Below are positions 24,292-35,227 of a stretch of 64,000 bases of DNA, in pieces (within the stretch, counting starts at the first letter, position 1; the number at the start of each line of letters is the position of its first letter). Made by a program: the position numbers and the translations under genes. The stretch is from contig OX621173.1 in assembly GCA_951640195.1 (NCBI GenBank), forward strand, positions 785,780-849,779. Reading direction: 5' to 3'. Under the pieces are notes generated by a model, which saw nothing but the letters and a program-made list of their open reading frames with translations, was not told the origin of the DNA and made no database searches. The stretch comes from Porpolomopsis calyptriformis (Eukaryota; Basidiomycota; Agaricomycetes; Agaricales; Hygrophoraceae).

Positions 24292-24937
24292 CTAAATGAT
24301 GCGAGTACCGAGAAAGTCTCCTTGTTTGAGAGTGGGATCACGGTGTTTGTAAAAGTGTACCACCATGGGGCCATCTGGACGAGTGATAGCGACTTTGGCA
24401 CTCTCGGCTTGCCTAATGGGGTCGGATTGAGGTAGTTTGTTACAATAATCTAGTATCTTGGCTGCCATGTTCAACCTGTGCTCTTTTCCGGCTGTTTCCT
24501 CGTGGTCGAAATGGAGTTGGATGGGGAACTATATATTGATAAGAATATGGCAAAAAAAGGATGAATGTATGGACTCTACCCCGTTCGGATCCCAATTCCT
24601 AAGAAGGTGCACTCTCTCTTGCATTTTGTCACCATTGTAAAACTCGATCTCCAGGTGTCCCTCTGGATACTTTCTGACGATTTGTGCTTCTGCGGAAGGA
24701 GCAGAGCGCAAGGGGTCCCCAAGAGGACGGGTTGAATGATACAAATGTACTTTCGTTAGATCAGTGAATCTGATGCCTACATCAGGAGGGAATTTGGTTT
24801 TAAGGGGCTGTATAGAAATGGGCGTTGGTAAGAACATCGCAAAAGGTTTAGAGTGTGTGTACCCATGGTGACGATGATGAGGCAGCTGTAACTGCAAGAC
24901 TGGCCAGGATGGCCAGAAGAGGAGGGAAAAAGTGCAT
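24292..24937 (-). CDS. Small secreted protein, array copy 6 (diverged)
   Basis: Exons 24937-24863, 24807-24580 and 24528-24292 give 179 aa. Signal peptide MHFFPPLLAILASLAVTAAS is followed by a very short linker (SSPW). Exon 2 module: RPLGDPLRSAPSAEAQIVRK ending IEFYNGDK. Exon 3 module: LPQSDPIRQAESAKVAITRP ending VVHFYKH. The mature protein differs strongly from copies 2-4 but keeps exon lengths, phases and both module cores, so it is the most useful copy for defining conserved residues. One Cys (DYCNKL). Function unknown. Confidence 0.78.
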
Positions 24938-25529
24938 AGTGATTGAAGACTGTCGAGACAGGTCAGTTGCCTGACTGGGGCCAGGGTGGTAATGAAAACA
25001 TCCTTACCGCAGTCTTGATGAAGAGGGAGGAGACCAGCTAGAGAGACTGCCGGTGAAAATCAGGCTCGATTTATAGTGATAAATTGATCGAAGACATTTA
25101 CTGTCCAGCTGCTTGGGGCCATGCTGCAGCATCTCCATTAGGCTATGCCAATGATTCAGGAACTGATGTACGACCAGATTCCTCAGTGTAGTTTTGGCGT
25201 CAGGGGTTATATTAGGGGGGAAAGGGGGGCATCATCCTTAGGCCAACCTAGCATCAGGAAGTTGACGGAGCAGCTTGAGAAAGTGTGTCAGGGGCCAGTC
25301 GTAATCCTGTGGCCAGGCGAAGCAAAGGCCTCCTGACAAGTGATGAAAGCGCAATTTCCAAACCTCCGTATCCAAGTGCTGTCCTGCCTCCCAGCGGGAA
25401 TTTTACAGTGCTTAGGAGGTTGGGGGGAATGAGACGAAGGTGAGTGAAAGGTTCTCATTCTTGCTCGAACTGTGTGCATTGACCCAGAGTGCAAGGCATT
25501 GAGAGATGTCTTACCGGACACCCTCACCA

Positions 25530-26110
25530 CCCACTTTCTATAATTTATGACTTTTCACAGCCGGGACAACAATGAAAGACATTACAAATGACCAGATCAG
25601 TAGAAATCATGTGGTATCGACCGAGGACTGAGGTCTTCGTTTGCTGATGTCAGGCTTTCTGCTGCAAGGGCGTGCGGTTTTGTGTTTTATGCAAGAGTCG
25701 AGTGTTTAGTAGATGTTGCCTAGATCGCGTGCGGTTAGTGAACCGAAAGCGATGAGGATTTCATGGGAGGAGTGAGTGGTGGTATTATTCGTGAGCAAGA
25801 TATATGAAATTCACGATACCTCTAGCCATATCGATCGCGTTTTGTAGGCTGGGGTCACCTGTAGGATCGAGTTTGTGTATAGCATTTGACACGTCATGCA
25901 GGTTACCTGAATTTTGTTACTGCAGTACAAACTAATCGCAAGAAAAGAAAAGAGATACCTGATATTTCACCGATACGTTCACCGATACTGGCTCTCATAG
26001 CGATCTGGCCAAGGGGTTCTAGTCGAACTACTGGGTATTGAGATCGCGAACATGGAAAGGTGAGGTCAAAATGGGTGGGACGATCCATCATGGAAGAGGA
26101 GAGGATGAGT
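25530..26110 (-). pseudogene. Decayed SSL1 copy, unit 6
   Basis: Near-duplicate of unit 5. The vWA part reads MMDRPTHFDLTF, then EPLGQIAMRASIGERIGEIS, which corresponds to the p44 segment with FDQNPxxQIGI and ELSG. The C-terminus FHCCPGCEKS is kept, and the zinc-finger middle is missing. Confidence 0.8.
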
Positions 26111-26198
26111 GCGCTGAATGGCGAGCTTCCTGGACCGGTGGCGGGAGTCCATCCAATTTGCCGGGTATGCTTGTTACTTATCTGGAATTTTCCTCATC

Positions 26199-28954
26199 AT
26201 GGCTAGCTCACTGACTCCTACTGATTTCAGTATTCGCGTAGACCATGGCACATTGAACATTGTTTCGGGTAATCAAATGAATCTCTTGCCAGGTCAGTAT
26301 CTAGTTTGTTCGGGGCAGCGGTTTTCTGAGATGAAATAACTTTTACTTGTTGTCGATGTGCCCACATTGTCTGATTTTCCGTTGACTTTCATCAACCACC
26401 CTAGACTCACACCAAGCAAGCCCCCAACCTCTATCACTGCAAACAGGTAACCATGCACCCCTCGATCTGCTTTCCATCCACTTTACCGGACGAGGGAAGG
26501 ATTTGGAGTTCTTGCAGGAAGCATTGAGCATGTCCCGGAGCGATATACCCAGCCGTTGTGTTGTCTATGGAATGCCAGGCTTAGGGAAGACTCAATTGAT
26601 GTTACGCTACGCCAAGATATCCTTCGATCAGCAACGATATTCACACATCTTTTGGATATCAGCTACTAGTACCGATAAGCTGAATCAAGGCATTGCGGGA
26701 ATTCTCGATCTTGTTGGATATCGAGATCACCACCACCACGATCAGAAAGCGAAACTCACTGCCGTCCGACTTTGGCTGGAAGGGACTTTAGTTGACTGGC
26801 TACTCATCTTGGACAACGTCAACAGAACTACTCTCGATTTCCTTCGGGAACATCTCCCTCGCAAAAATAAGCGAGGCAATGTCCTTTTCACTACGCGAAC
26901 GGCAGACATTGCTGAGGCTCTCGTCAACGCGGCAGGGGAACAACACCCAATGCTTCGGCTTCAGGCTCTGGACCTACGAGATACGGCAAACCTTTTCTTC
27001 CAAGATGCAGGGATCAATTCGGAGACTGTAACGCCATCTGAGATCGTCCAGGCAGAAGACTTGGTGAAATACGTCGGTTGTTTACCTCTTGCCGTTGTTC
27101 AGGCAGCATCGTTCATGAGGCAGACTGAAACTAGTTTAACGGAAATGTTGGAATTATACAAAGGAAAGGAACGAATAGAGGTATGTCTATGCCTATGAAG
27201 TGCATTCTACATTGAACTAAATTGTTTCTTGCTTGCCACAGGCAATTCGATGGGGAAATGATTTATCATCTTACGAGGAACAATCGGTAGCAGCTACATT
27301 CACCCGCCTATTGGATCAACTGAATTTAGAATCTCGCGATGCCAGCAATCTCCTCAAAGTTCTTTCGTTTTATGATCCAGAAAGTATACCACTCGAGATA
27401 TTTGATGCAGGAGCTGACCAATGGTTACGCGGAAAGGACGAATCACGGCATACTCCATTTCAACCAGCATCTACCATGTCTCAAGAGATCTCTTCGATGA
27501 TCACCCTCATCCTCTCTCCAATACAATTCAAGATAGCCATCCAAAAACTCCAACGATTATCTCTGGTCGAACGGCGATTAAGTGTTGAGAAACCCTCGTT
27601 ATGGATGCACGACTTGGTTCAATTCCTGATGCAGGAGGGCGCAAGGAAGGAAGAAGCTTACAGGGACTGGCTCCAATTGTCAGCTCTACTTGTGTGCGGT
27701 GCACTCAGACAAATCGACGACCCCGAATTGCCAGAGCGACGGATTGAATTCGAGAAGTTCCTACCACATTTACGATCATTGAATTCAAGGTGGGATGATG
27801 CCCACGATACTCAACTTGAGCTATCTCAAGCAAATGTGAAAATGGCCGTTTATTTGACTAATCGCGGGAGATACGATGAGGCCAAGGAATTGCTGGAACG
27901 GGCGTTAGCGACAATGGAAAAGCACCTGAGTGGCAATCATCTGGACATACTTTGGTGTGCGAGCGTCCTTGCGAATGTTTATCGACTGCAAGGGCAGCTT
28001 GACAAGGCTGTGACACTTAACAAGCGGGCCTTGGCTGGCAGAGAGACGCAGTTAGGTGCCGATCACCTTGACACGCTCTGGTCTATGAATGCCCTCGCCA
28101 TTGTGTATCGATTGAAAGGGCGACTTCACGATGCTGAAACACTGCACAAGCAAGCCATGGCCGGTAGAGAGAAGCAGCTTGGTGCCAATCATCCCGATAC
28201 TCTCTGGTCAATGGGCGACCTTGCAAGTGTGTATCGACGTCAAGGGCGGTTTGACAAGGCTGAAGAATTGCACAAACGGACCTTGGTAATAATGGAGGAG
28301 CAGCTGGGCGCTAACCATCCCAACACGCTCTGGTCTATGGGGGCCCTTGCAAATGTGTATCGATTTCAGGGGCGGTTTGATGAGGCTGGAAACCTACTGA
28401 AGCAGGTCCTGGAGGGTAGAGAGAAGCAGCTTGGCGCTGATCACCCCGATACGCTTGGGTCTATGGGCGGCCTCGCAAATGTGTATCGACTTCAGGGACG
28501 GTTTGAAGAGGCCGAGAAATTATACAAGCTTGTCTTGGTCGGCATGGAAAAACAGTGTGTTGTTGACCATCCCAACATGCTCTGGTTCATGGGTGGCCTT
28601 GCCGCAGTGTATGAGTCACAAGGGTGCTCTAAGGAGGCCGAGGAGCTTCACAAGCAAGTACTTGAGGGTAGGGGGAAGCAATTGGGTGTCGATCACCCCA
28701 ACACACTCTGGTCGATCGCCAATCTTGCGAATGTGTATGGGTCTCAAGGACGGTTTAGTGAGGCTGAAGAATTGCACAAGCAGGCCTTGGCTGGAAGGGA
28801 GAAACGTCTAGGTGTTAATCACCCAGACACACTCTCATCAGTAACCTCCCTCGCAAACGTATATCGATTGCAAAAACGATTCAGTGAAGCGGAGGAATTG
28901 GAGAGGCGAACCTCAGCAAGTAGGGATATGTTGACGACTTCTAGTCACAAGTAA
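26199..28954 (+). CDS. NLR-type protein, NB-ARC plus TPR (copy B)
   Basis: Three exons: 26199-26292, 26405-27180 and 27242-28954. They sum to 2583 nt (860 aa) in frame with GT-AG introns. Exon 1 gives MASSLTPTDFSIRVDHGTLN followed by IVSGNQMN. Exon 2 carries the conserved lead-in APLDLLSIHFTGR and the NB-ARC domain (GMPGLGKTQL, WLLILDNV, VLFTTR, GCLPLAVVQ). Exon 3 holds the winged-helix-like region and nine 42-residue TPR units (WSMGxLAxVYRxQGRFxEAE). Exon 2 is exactly 776 nt in copies A, B and C. The likely job is ligand sensing by the TPR array and nucleotide-dependent oligomerisation. No known partner gene is adjacent. Confidence 0.92.
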
Positions 28955-29871
28955 CGGAGACTAACCCCCGCAAGTTGTGCTTATTCTTATTCTTATTCTT
29001 ATTATTCGATTCATTGTCTTGTCCCCATGCTAGACACTGCACAAACGTCGTATGCTAGCATCATGTTATAATACCCCTCCGTTCTACTATAAATAGCTTA
29101 TGCACTGTTTCGTGTCTCTTGGCAGGTGCTTGTTGAGTGGGATATGTCCGGTGTGCGGTTGCACTGGTAGACTTGTTGTCACCCTTGGTAGATCTTCTGT
29201 GAGTCCGAGGAAGGCACGTGATCACAATGATAGGTGGTACAGACGTAGCGTGGAGATTTCTCCCAGCTTTTGTGCCATCCTTTTTGTCTAGTCGAATGTG
29301 AGGGACGAAAGAGAACAAAGAATAGATGTTCATATAGATCCTTGATGGCTCCTCGTACGGAAGTGTTGACCTGAGTGAGTATTCATCCGACAGCGATTAG
29401 CATGCTTCCCCTCAGACATTTATTTTTAGCCATTACAATTAGAGTACAGACCAATTATTAAAATATCATCCCCACTCCCATCTTGCGCGCTCCTGCCATA
29501 CCAGAAAACGTCGGGCGGTGGGCGTCAGTGAAGATTTGCCTTCAGACTTCACCATCACAGACACGCCACCTGGTGTCTCTGGATGCCTGAGAGATCCCTC
29601 TCCTTTCGTCGATGCAGACCTTATCAAGCCTGAACGCATTGCAGTCCAAATAGCCCAGGCTTGCTTAAAAGTCCTTTGACGAGTGGACTTGTCTTCGACA
29701 AGCAGCCTGCAAAAAAATGTGAACGCCGCGTTTTATTTGATGAAACAGTGAGGATCACAAGACCACCCCTGTGCCGATGTGCACTTGCTATGCCTAACGC
29801 GCGAGTGGTTAGCACCAGCTTATACAGCAGCCAGGTTTCATCATGCTTACCACACAAGGTGTGAACCCTGG
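28955..29871. other. Convergent intergenic region with ttattc microsatellite
   Basis: Lies between the 3' ends of NLR copies B (plus) and C (minus), so it should contain both polyadenylation regions. A short ttattc-type repeat is at about 28981-29008. No gene recognised. Confidence 0.6.
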
Positions 29872-32651
29872 TTACCTCCCCGTACTTACTAAAAAGCGCT
29901 TCTCTAGTTCCTCAGCCTCACCACATCGCCCTTGCAATCGATACACGCTCGCAAGCAGGCTCACTGACGAGAGGGTGTCGGGGTGGCGAGTGCCTAGGTG
30001 TTGCTCCCTACCGGCTAACACCTGTTTGTGCAATTCCTCGGCCTTGCCAAGTTGCCCCTGAGACTCGTATATATTTGCGAGGCTGGTCATCGACCACAGT
30101 GCGTCGGGATGGTTGACACCTAGCTGCTTCTGCCTACCCTCAAGGACCCGCTCGTGCAGTTCCTGAGACTCCTTGGAGCGTCCTTGTGACTGATACACAG
30201 ATGCGAGATCGCTCATCAACCATAGCGTGTTGGGATGGTCAGCGCCCAGCAACTTCTCCATACTCGCCCAAGTTCGTTTGTGTAACCCCTCAGCGTCGTC
30301 GAACCGCCCCTGCAACCGATACACATTCGCGAGAGCGCCGACTGACCAGAGGGTGTTGGGATGATCTGCACCCAGTTGTTTCTCTCTACTGACCAAAGCC
30401 CGTTTGTGTAGTTCCTCAGCCTCGCCAAACCGCTGTTGCAGTCGATACACGTTCGCGAGGGCGCCGATAGACCACAGGGTGTTGGGGTGATCCGGGCCAA
30501 GCTGCTTCTCTCGACCTTCCAAGGCCCGCTTGTGTAACTTCTCGGCTTGGTCAAACCGCCTTTGCAATCGATAAACGTTTGCGAGGCCAGCCATTGACCA
30601 GAGGGTATCGGGGTGGTCGGGACCAAGCTGCTTCTCTCTGCCGATCATGACTTGCTCTTGCAGTTTCTCAGCGTCATGATATCGCCCTTGTAACCGATAC
30701 ACAATTGCAAGGGCGTTCATAGACCAAAGGGTGTCAAGGTGGTCGACGCCTAGCAGCCTCTCTCTGGCGGCCAAGGTCTGCTCATTCAGTGCTTCAGCCT
30801 CCTTAAACCGCCCTTGTGCGCGATACACGGTTGCGAGATCACTCATACACGAAAGCGTCTCTGGGTGATCGACACCCAGCTGGTTCTTCATCCTCTCTAG
30901 AGCTCGCTCCTCCAGTTCCTCGGCCTCGTGGTATCTCGCGCGACTTGTCAAATATACCGCGATCCTGACGTTGGCTCGAGTCAACTCGAGGTTCGTATCA
31001 TGAACGTCATCCCATCTCTGATTCAATGAGCGTAAGTGCGGCACAAACTTTTCGCATTCGGCCCATCGTTGTGGCAATTCAGGATCGTCGATCCGTCCAA
31101 ACGCGCCGCAGATCAGTAGCACGGATAATTGGAGCCAGTCTCGGTAAGTTTCTTCCCTTCTAGCACCCTCCTGCATCATGAATTGGATTAAATCGTGCAT
31201 CCACAGCGAAGACTCTTGAACATTCCATCGCCGTTCCACCAGAGATAACTGTTGTAGCTTTTGTATGGCCATCCTGAATTGTATGGGTGAGAGGATGAGG
31301 GTGATCAATGAGGAGAATTCGGAAGATATAGAAGTTGCTGGTTGAAATAGAAGCTGTTGTCTACGTAGATACTCTTTCGCTCCTTCGGTAATGATCACTA
31401 GTGGGATAGTTTCGGGATCACAAAAGGAAAGAATTTTGAGGAGATTGCTGACATCCCGAGATTCTTGACTCAATTGGTCAAATTGATGAGAGAAGGTAGC
31501 CGCCACGGATCGTTCCTGATAAGTCGACAAGTCGTTTTCCCAATAGATGGCCTGCAACCGCGGGCAAAATGTCAGGACCAAAAGTAACACAGATATGAAA
31601 AATTTAACCTCAAATTTTCCCTCCTTCTCGTATAATTCCAACATATCGTCAAGGCTCGTCTGCGTTTGCCTCATGAGGGATGCGGCCTGGACAACCGCGA
31701 GGGGCAGACAACCGACGCATTTCACCAAATGTTCGGCATGAACTATCTCAGAGGCCGTCATCGTTCTTGGATCGATCCCTGCATCTTGGAAGAAAAGATT
31801 GGCCGTTTCGGGTAGGTTCAAGGCTTTCAGTTGGAGCATCGGATGTCGTTCCCCTGCGGCATTGACCAGAGCTTCAGCGACGTCTGCCGTCCGCGTCGTG
31901 AACAGAATGTTTCCTCGCCTGTTCCTGCGAGGCAGATGAACGCGAAGGAAGTCGAGGGTCGCCCGGTTGACGTTGTCAAAGACGAGTAACCAATCAGCCG
32001 AAGCTCCTTCCAACCACAGACGGGCGGCAGTCAGTTTCGCTTTCTGATCCTGATGATAGCGGTCGTGGTGTTCGACGAGATCGAGAATTCCGGCGATGCC
32101 TTGATTAAGCTTATCGACGCCGGTGGCCGATATCCAGAAGATGTGCGAATATCGATCTTGATCGAATGATAGCTTGGCATACCGAAGCATCAGTTGAGTC
32201 TTCCCTAGGCCTGGCATTCCATAGACAGCACATCGGCTTGGAATATCGCTCCGGGGTATGCTGAACGAATCCTGCAGAAATTTCAAGTCCTCCCCTCGGC
32301 CGGTGAAGTGGATGGAAAGGAGATCGAGGGGAGCATCGTTCACGGATTTCGATGGGACAGGTTGGCGGCTTGCTTGGTCTGAGTCTGTGACAATCGATGA
32401 GAGTTAGAAGTAGAAAATGAAGTGATGGGGACGCATCGACAGCCACCGCCCTTCTAGGAGACGAAACATCTTGGGCAGTTATCGTCTCATAGAAAGGTGG
32501 TTTGCCGATCTCATCACAGTGGTTTGGTGCGTCTGATCGGGACTGGATACCAACCTTGCGAAAGATTCGATTGATCACGGCCAACAACATTCACAGTGCT
32601 GTGGTCTATATGAATCGTGATATCGTTGGGATGCAATGAGCTGCTCGTCAT
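29872..32651 (-). CDS. NLR-type protein, NB-ARC plus TPR (copy C)
   Basis: Exon 1 is 32651-32555 (start MTSSSLHPNDITIHIDHSTV, then NVVGRDQSN), exon 2 is 32384-31609 (776 nt) and exon 3 is 31551-29872, giving 850 aa. NB-ARC motifs are complete: GMPGLGKTQL, WLLVFDNV, ILFTTR and GCLPLAVVQ. Nine TPR units of 42 residues end near LGxDHPNTL. The second intron (31608-31552, 57 nt, GTTAAA...TTGCAG) is a multiple of three without stops, so a naive single-ORF call reads through it and inserts 19 hydrophobic residues; homology with copy B says it is spliced. Only 56 nt separate its start from the stop of the upstream MFS gene. Confidence 0.92.
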
Positions 32652-32707
32652 GGCGGATTGATAACGGCGTGGGAGTATTACAAGACGATCAAGCGATATA
32701 GCACGCT

Positions 32708-35046
32708 TCAAGAATTCGTACCAACATTATTGACCTCTCGTCTCTCTTCCACCCCCTTCTCCGAACTCGCACCCTCCGCCTTCTCCTCTACATCATTTCT
32801 CAGTCCACCATCCCCGACGGGAGCCTCCACTCGATCGGTATCCTCGATCTTCGACAAAAAGAGCGAGAGCGCGAACGCCACCACAGCCCAAGGTATCAGC
32901 GAAATAAAACACCACATCGTCCCCTCTCTAAACGCATTCCTCACCAACCCCTGCAGGTGCGGTGACAAGCTATCAATCCCCTGGAGCGAGTTCAGCCCTC
33001 CATGTGACGAAGCCGAAGAGAGAGAGGACAGTTCTGCCGGCGAGAGATCGCCTGCGGTGATGAGTGAGATCAGGTTCGATTTCACTTTGCCGTTCAGTAT
33101 GGCGGCACATTGGGCCAGGCCGACCGTCCCTCCAAAAGAACGGAACTGAATTTAGCATTAGATCACTCCGTCCGTGGGTCGACAAGGGGAAAAATGGAAA
33201 CGTACGAAGAGTGTGAGCGCCGTCACCACCGCAACACGTTCGGCGGGCATCACGAAACGGGCTTGTACGGCCAATGGACCCAATTGCAACCCGGTTCCTA
33301 CACCGGCGACAGCCATGAACCTGAACCGTGCGCGATTATAACGTCAATGCAAGGCAAAAAGATTTGGCCTACCCATTAACTAGACCCTGCTTGTTGACAT
33401 TCATCCCCATCGCGATGAGTCCAAGGGAAACGCAGATAATTACCCCACCGAGCACAATCGGGTATTTGGGCTATGGAGAGGTTCGGGTTGAGTATGAGAG
33501 GGCCGATGAAAAAAAACACCAATATCACCTGTCTCAGAGATTTGATAAGGCGAACGGAAATCAATGATCCTAATCCCTACAAACACCAAGAGATAATAAG
33601 TTCAGGTTGGAGCAAACGATGGAAGTTATTCACTGACCATGCCAGGAGCAAAGAAAACAAGCTGCACACCGGCTCTGGTAGGGGACAAGCCGGTCACGAT
33701 TGTCATGAATATAGCGATGAAGTAGAACATGACGAGCATGACCATGCCCGAGATGAACGACGAGAATTGCACGGCACATATATCGTACGAACGAAACACG
33801 GCCAGGGGAACCATCGGGTCCGCCCAAAGGAGCTTTAGCGAGGACGGAGACAGTGAAGTCTCTTGGCGCTCCAGGACGTATTCCCATCCGATGCAAGCTA
33901 GGAACAGGAGGGTGCCGACGACAAGGCATACGATGACCCTGACGGTGTTCCAGCCTTCGGTGGATCCCCAGTTGAGGGCGAGGAGGACGAGAATTCCACC
34001 GGAGATGAAGAGGGCTGCGCCCAGGCAGTCTACGCGGACGAGATTCCGAAGGAAACCGAGTTTTCCGTTTTCGTCGAATGTTGAGAACGGAAGTCGGTTT
34101 GATGGTTGACCCGGTTTGGTTCTCCCGCGGAGGAGGAAGAAACAGAGGACCATGGCGACCACGCAGCAAGGTAGACTGGTTAAGAGGCAGGTTAAATCAG
34201 GCGGAAGGACAATAAGGCTGCTCACTTGATTGCGAACACCCATCTGAAGGAGACGCTGACTAGGAGACCACCGATGAGAGGCCCTATGCTATATCCCACC
34301 GCGTAGAGGAAGAATAATATGGCAGTTTGGAAGGTATTGTCATTGAGAGAGCTGGAGTCGGATAAAATGATTCGAACCACCTGAAAGAGATAATGATTGG
34401 TATAAACTGAGTTGAGATGTTTGCTTGACTTACGGCTAACAAACCGGCAGCGCCTATACCGGCTACCCCCCTGCCCATGATCATCATGATCATATTGGTG
34501 GCACCTGTTGATATGGCACTTCCGACTACGAAGAAAGCGAGAGAAATCTGGAGTGCCCATTGACGACCATAGATATCGGCGACGGAGGCGAACAAAGGTA
34601 AGAAAACGGTGGAGGTCAGCAGGTAAGCAGTGCCGATATAACTGCGAGGCTGGTTATGCTTGGCTCGATCGTGGGTATATTCTGCACGCACCTTTGAAGG
34701 TCGAGTCGGTGGAAAACGGACTGTAGAAAGTAGAATACGGTCACATGGTGGTGCATTCAATGCAGCGCGGGATGCGTACGGCAATGTGAGGTTGGGCGGT
34801 AGCCACCACTGCAAGAATGAATGAACATGAGGAAGACCAAAGAGGTTAAAAGTTGACGGCACCTGTGTAATCCAAAGTCTCAAGGAAGATCGGGAATAAA
34901 AGAGCGATCATGAGAATCAGCCTCCACCGAAACGAGCTAGGGGCGGCAGTAGGAGGCGGAGGAGGAGGAGGAGCATCACTTGTGGAAGTGACATTGGCCT
35001 GGGCGTTCTTTGATTTGAACTTACGACTGATCCAGGTGATGAGCAT
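32708..35046 (-). CDS. Major facilitator superfamily transporter, DHA-type, multi-exon
   Basis: Plasma-membrane or vacuolar proton-coupled exporter candidate. The first exon (35046 to about 34863) has a cytosolic Pro-rich stretch and then the first membrane helix, ending FLETLDYT. A following exon gives the VVATAQPHIA helix. The large exon with SYIGTAYLLTSTVF, DIYGRQWAL and GRGVAGIGAAG shows the family signatures of the loop between helices 2-3 and the helix 4 motif. Further exons include GYSIGPLIGGLLVSVSFRW (motif C region of antiporters) and several more hydrophobic helices (LFISGGILVLLALNWG, ISGMVMLVMFYFIAIF). The last exon has FREGTMWCFISLIPWAVV and an acidic tail. Fits the 14-helix drug/H+ antiporter class; substrate unknown. 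Exon ends inside the gene are only approximate. Confidence 0.85.
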
Positions 35047-35227
35047 TTCTGGGGGCTAATCGACGGGGTTGGAACACCTCCTTGGGTTTTTAACTGTGCG
35101 GCCGGAACGCGGCAGTGAACCATTTTTTTTTATGCTTTTTTTTGAGCGCGAGGCGGTGGTCGATGGCCGATCTAAAAAGGTCATTCACCGGCTTGCCGAA
35201 CGCTTCTAAATCAAAATACAACTCTAC

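Larger units (their letters stand above)
12000..26120. repeat. Composite tandem array: secreted-protein gene plus SSL1 relic, repeated
   Basis: Start codons of the minus-strand secreted-protein genes lie at 12762, 15433, 18036 and 20689 (spacings 2671, 2603 and 2653), then at 21974 (fragment) and 24937 (spacing 2963). Each gene is followed on the + coordinate by a decayed minus-strand SSL1 copy. Units 2-4 are nearly identical over long stretches, while unit 1 is more diverged. The last two units also carry a plus-strand NLR 5' region (23240 and 26199, spacing 2959). The pattern fits repeated unequal crossing-over rather than transposition, as no terminal repeats or target duplications are seen. 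Confidence 0.9.

Noticed and set aside
12000..26110. The 2.65-kb units as a new transposon family
   Set aside because: No terminal inverted repeats, target duplications or transposase; units are strictly head-to-tail, which fits unequal crossing-over.
29061..29333. Short ORFs between the convergent NLRs B and C
   Set aside because: No motif, overlapping on both strands, in a region expected to hold two 3' ends.
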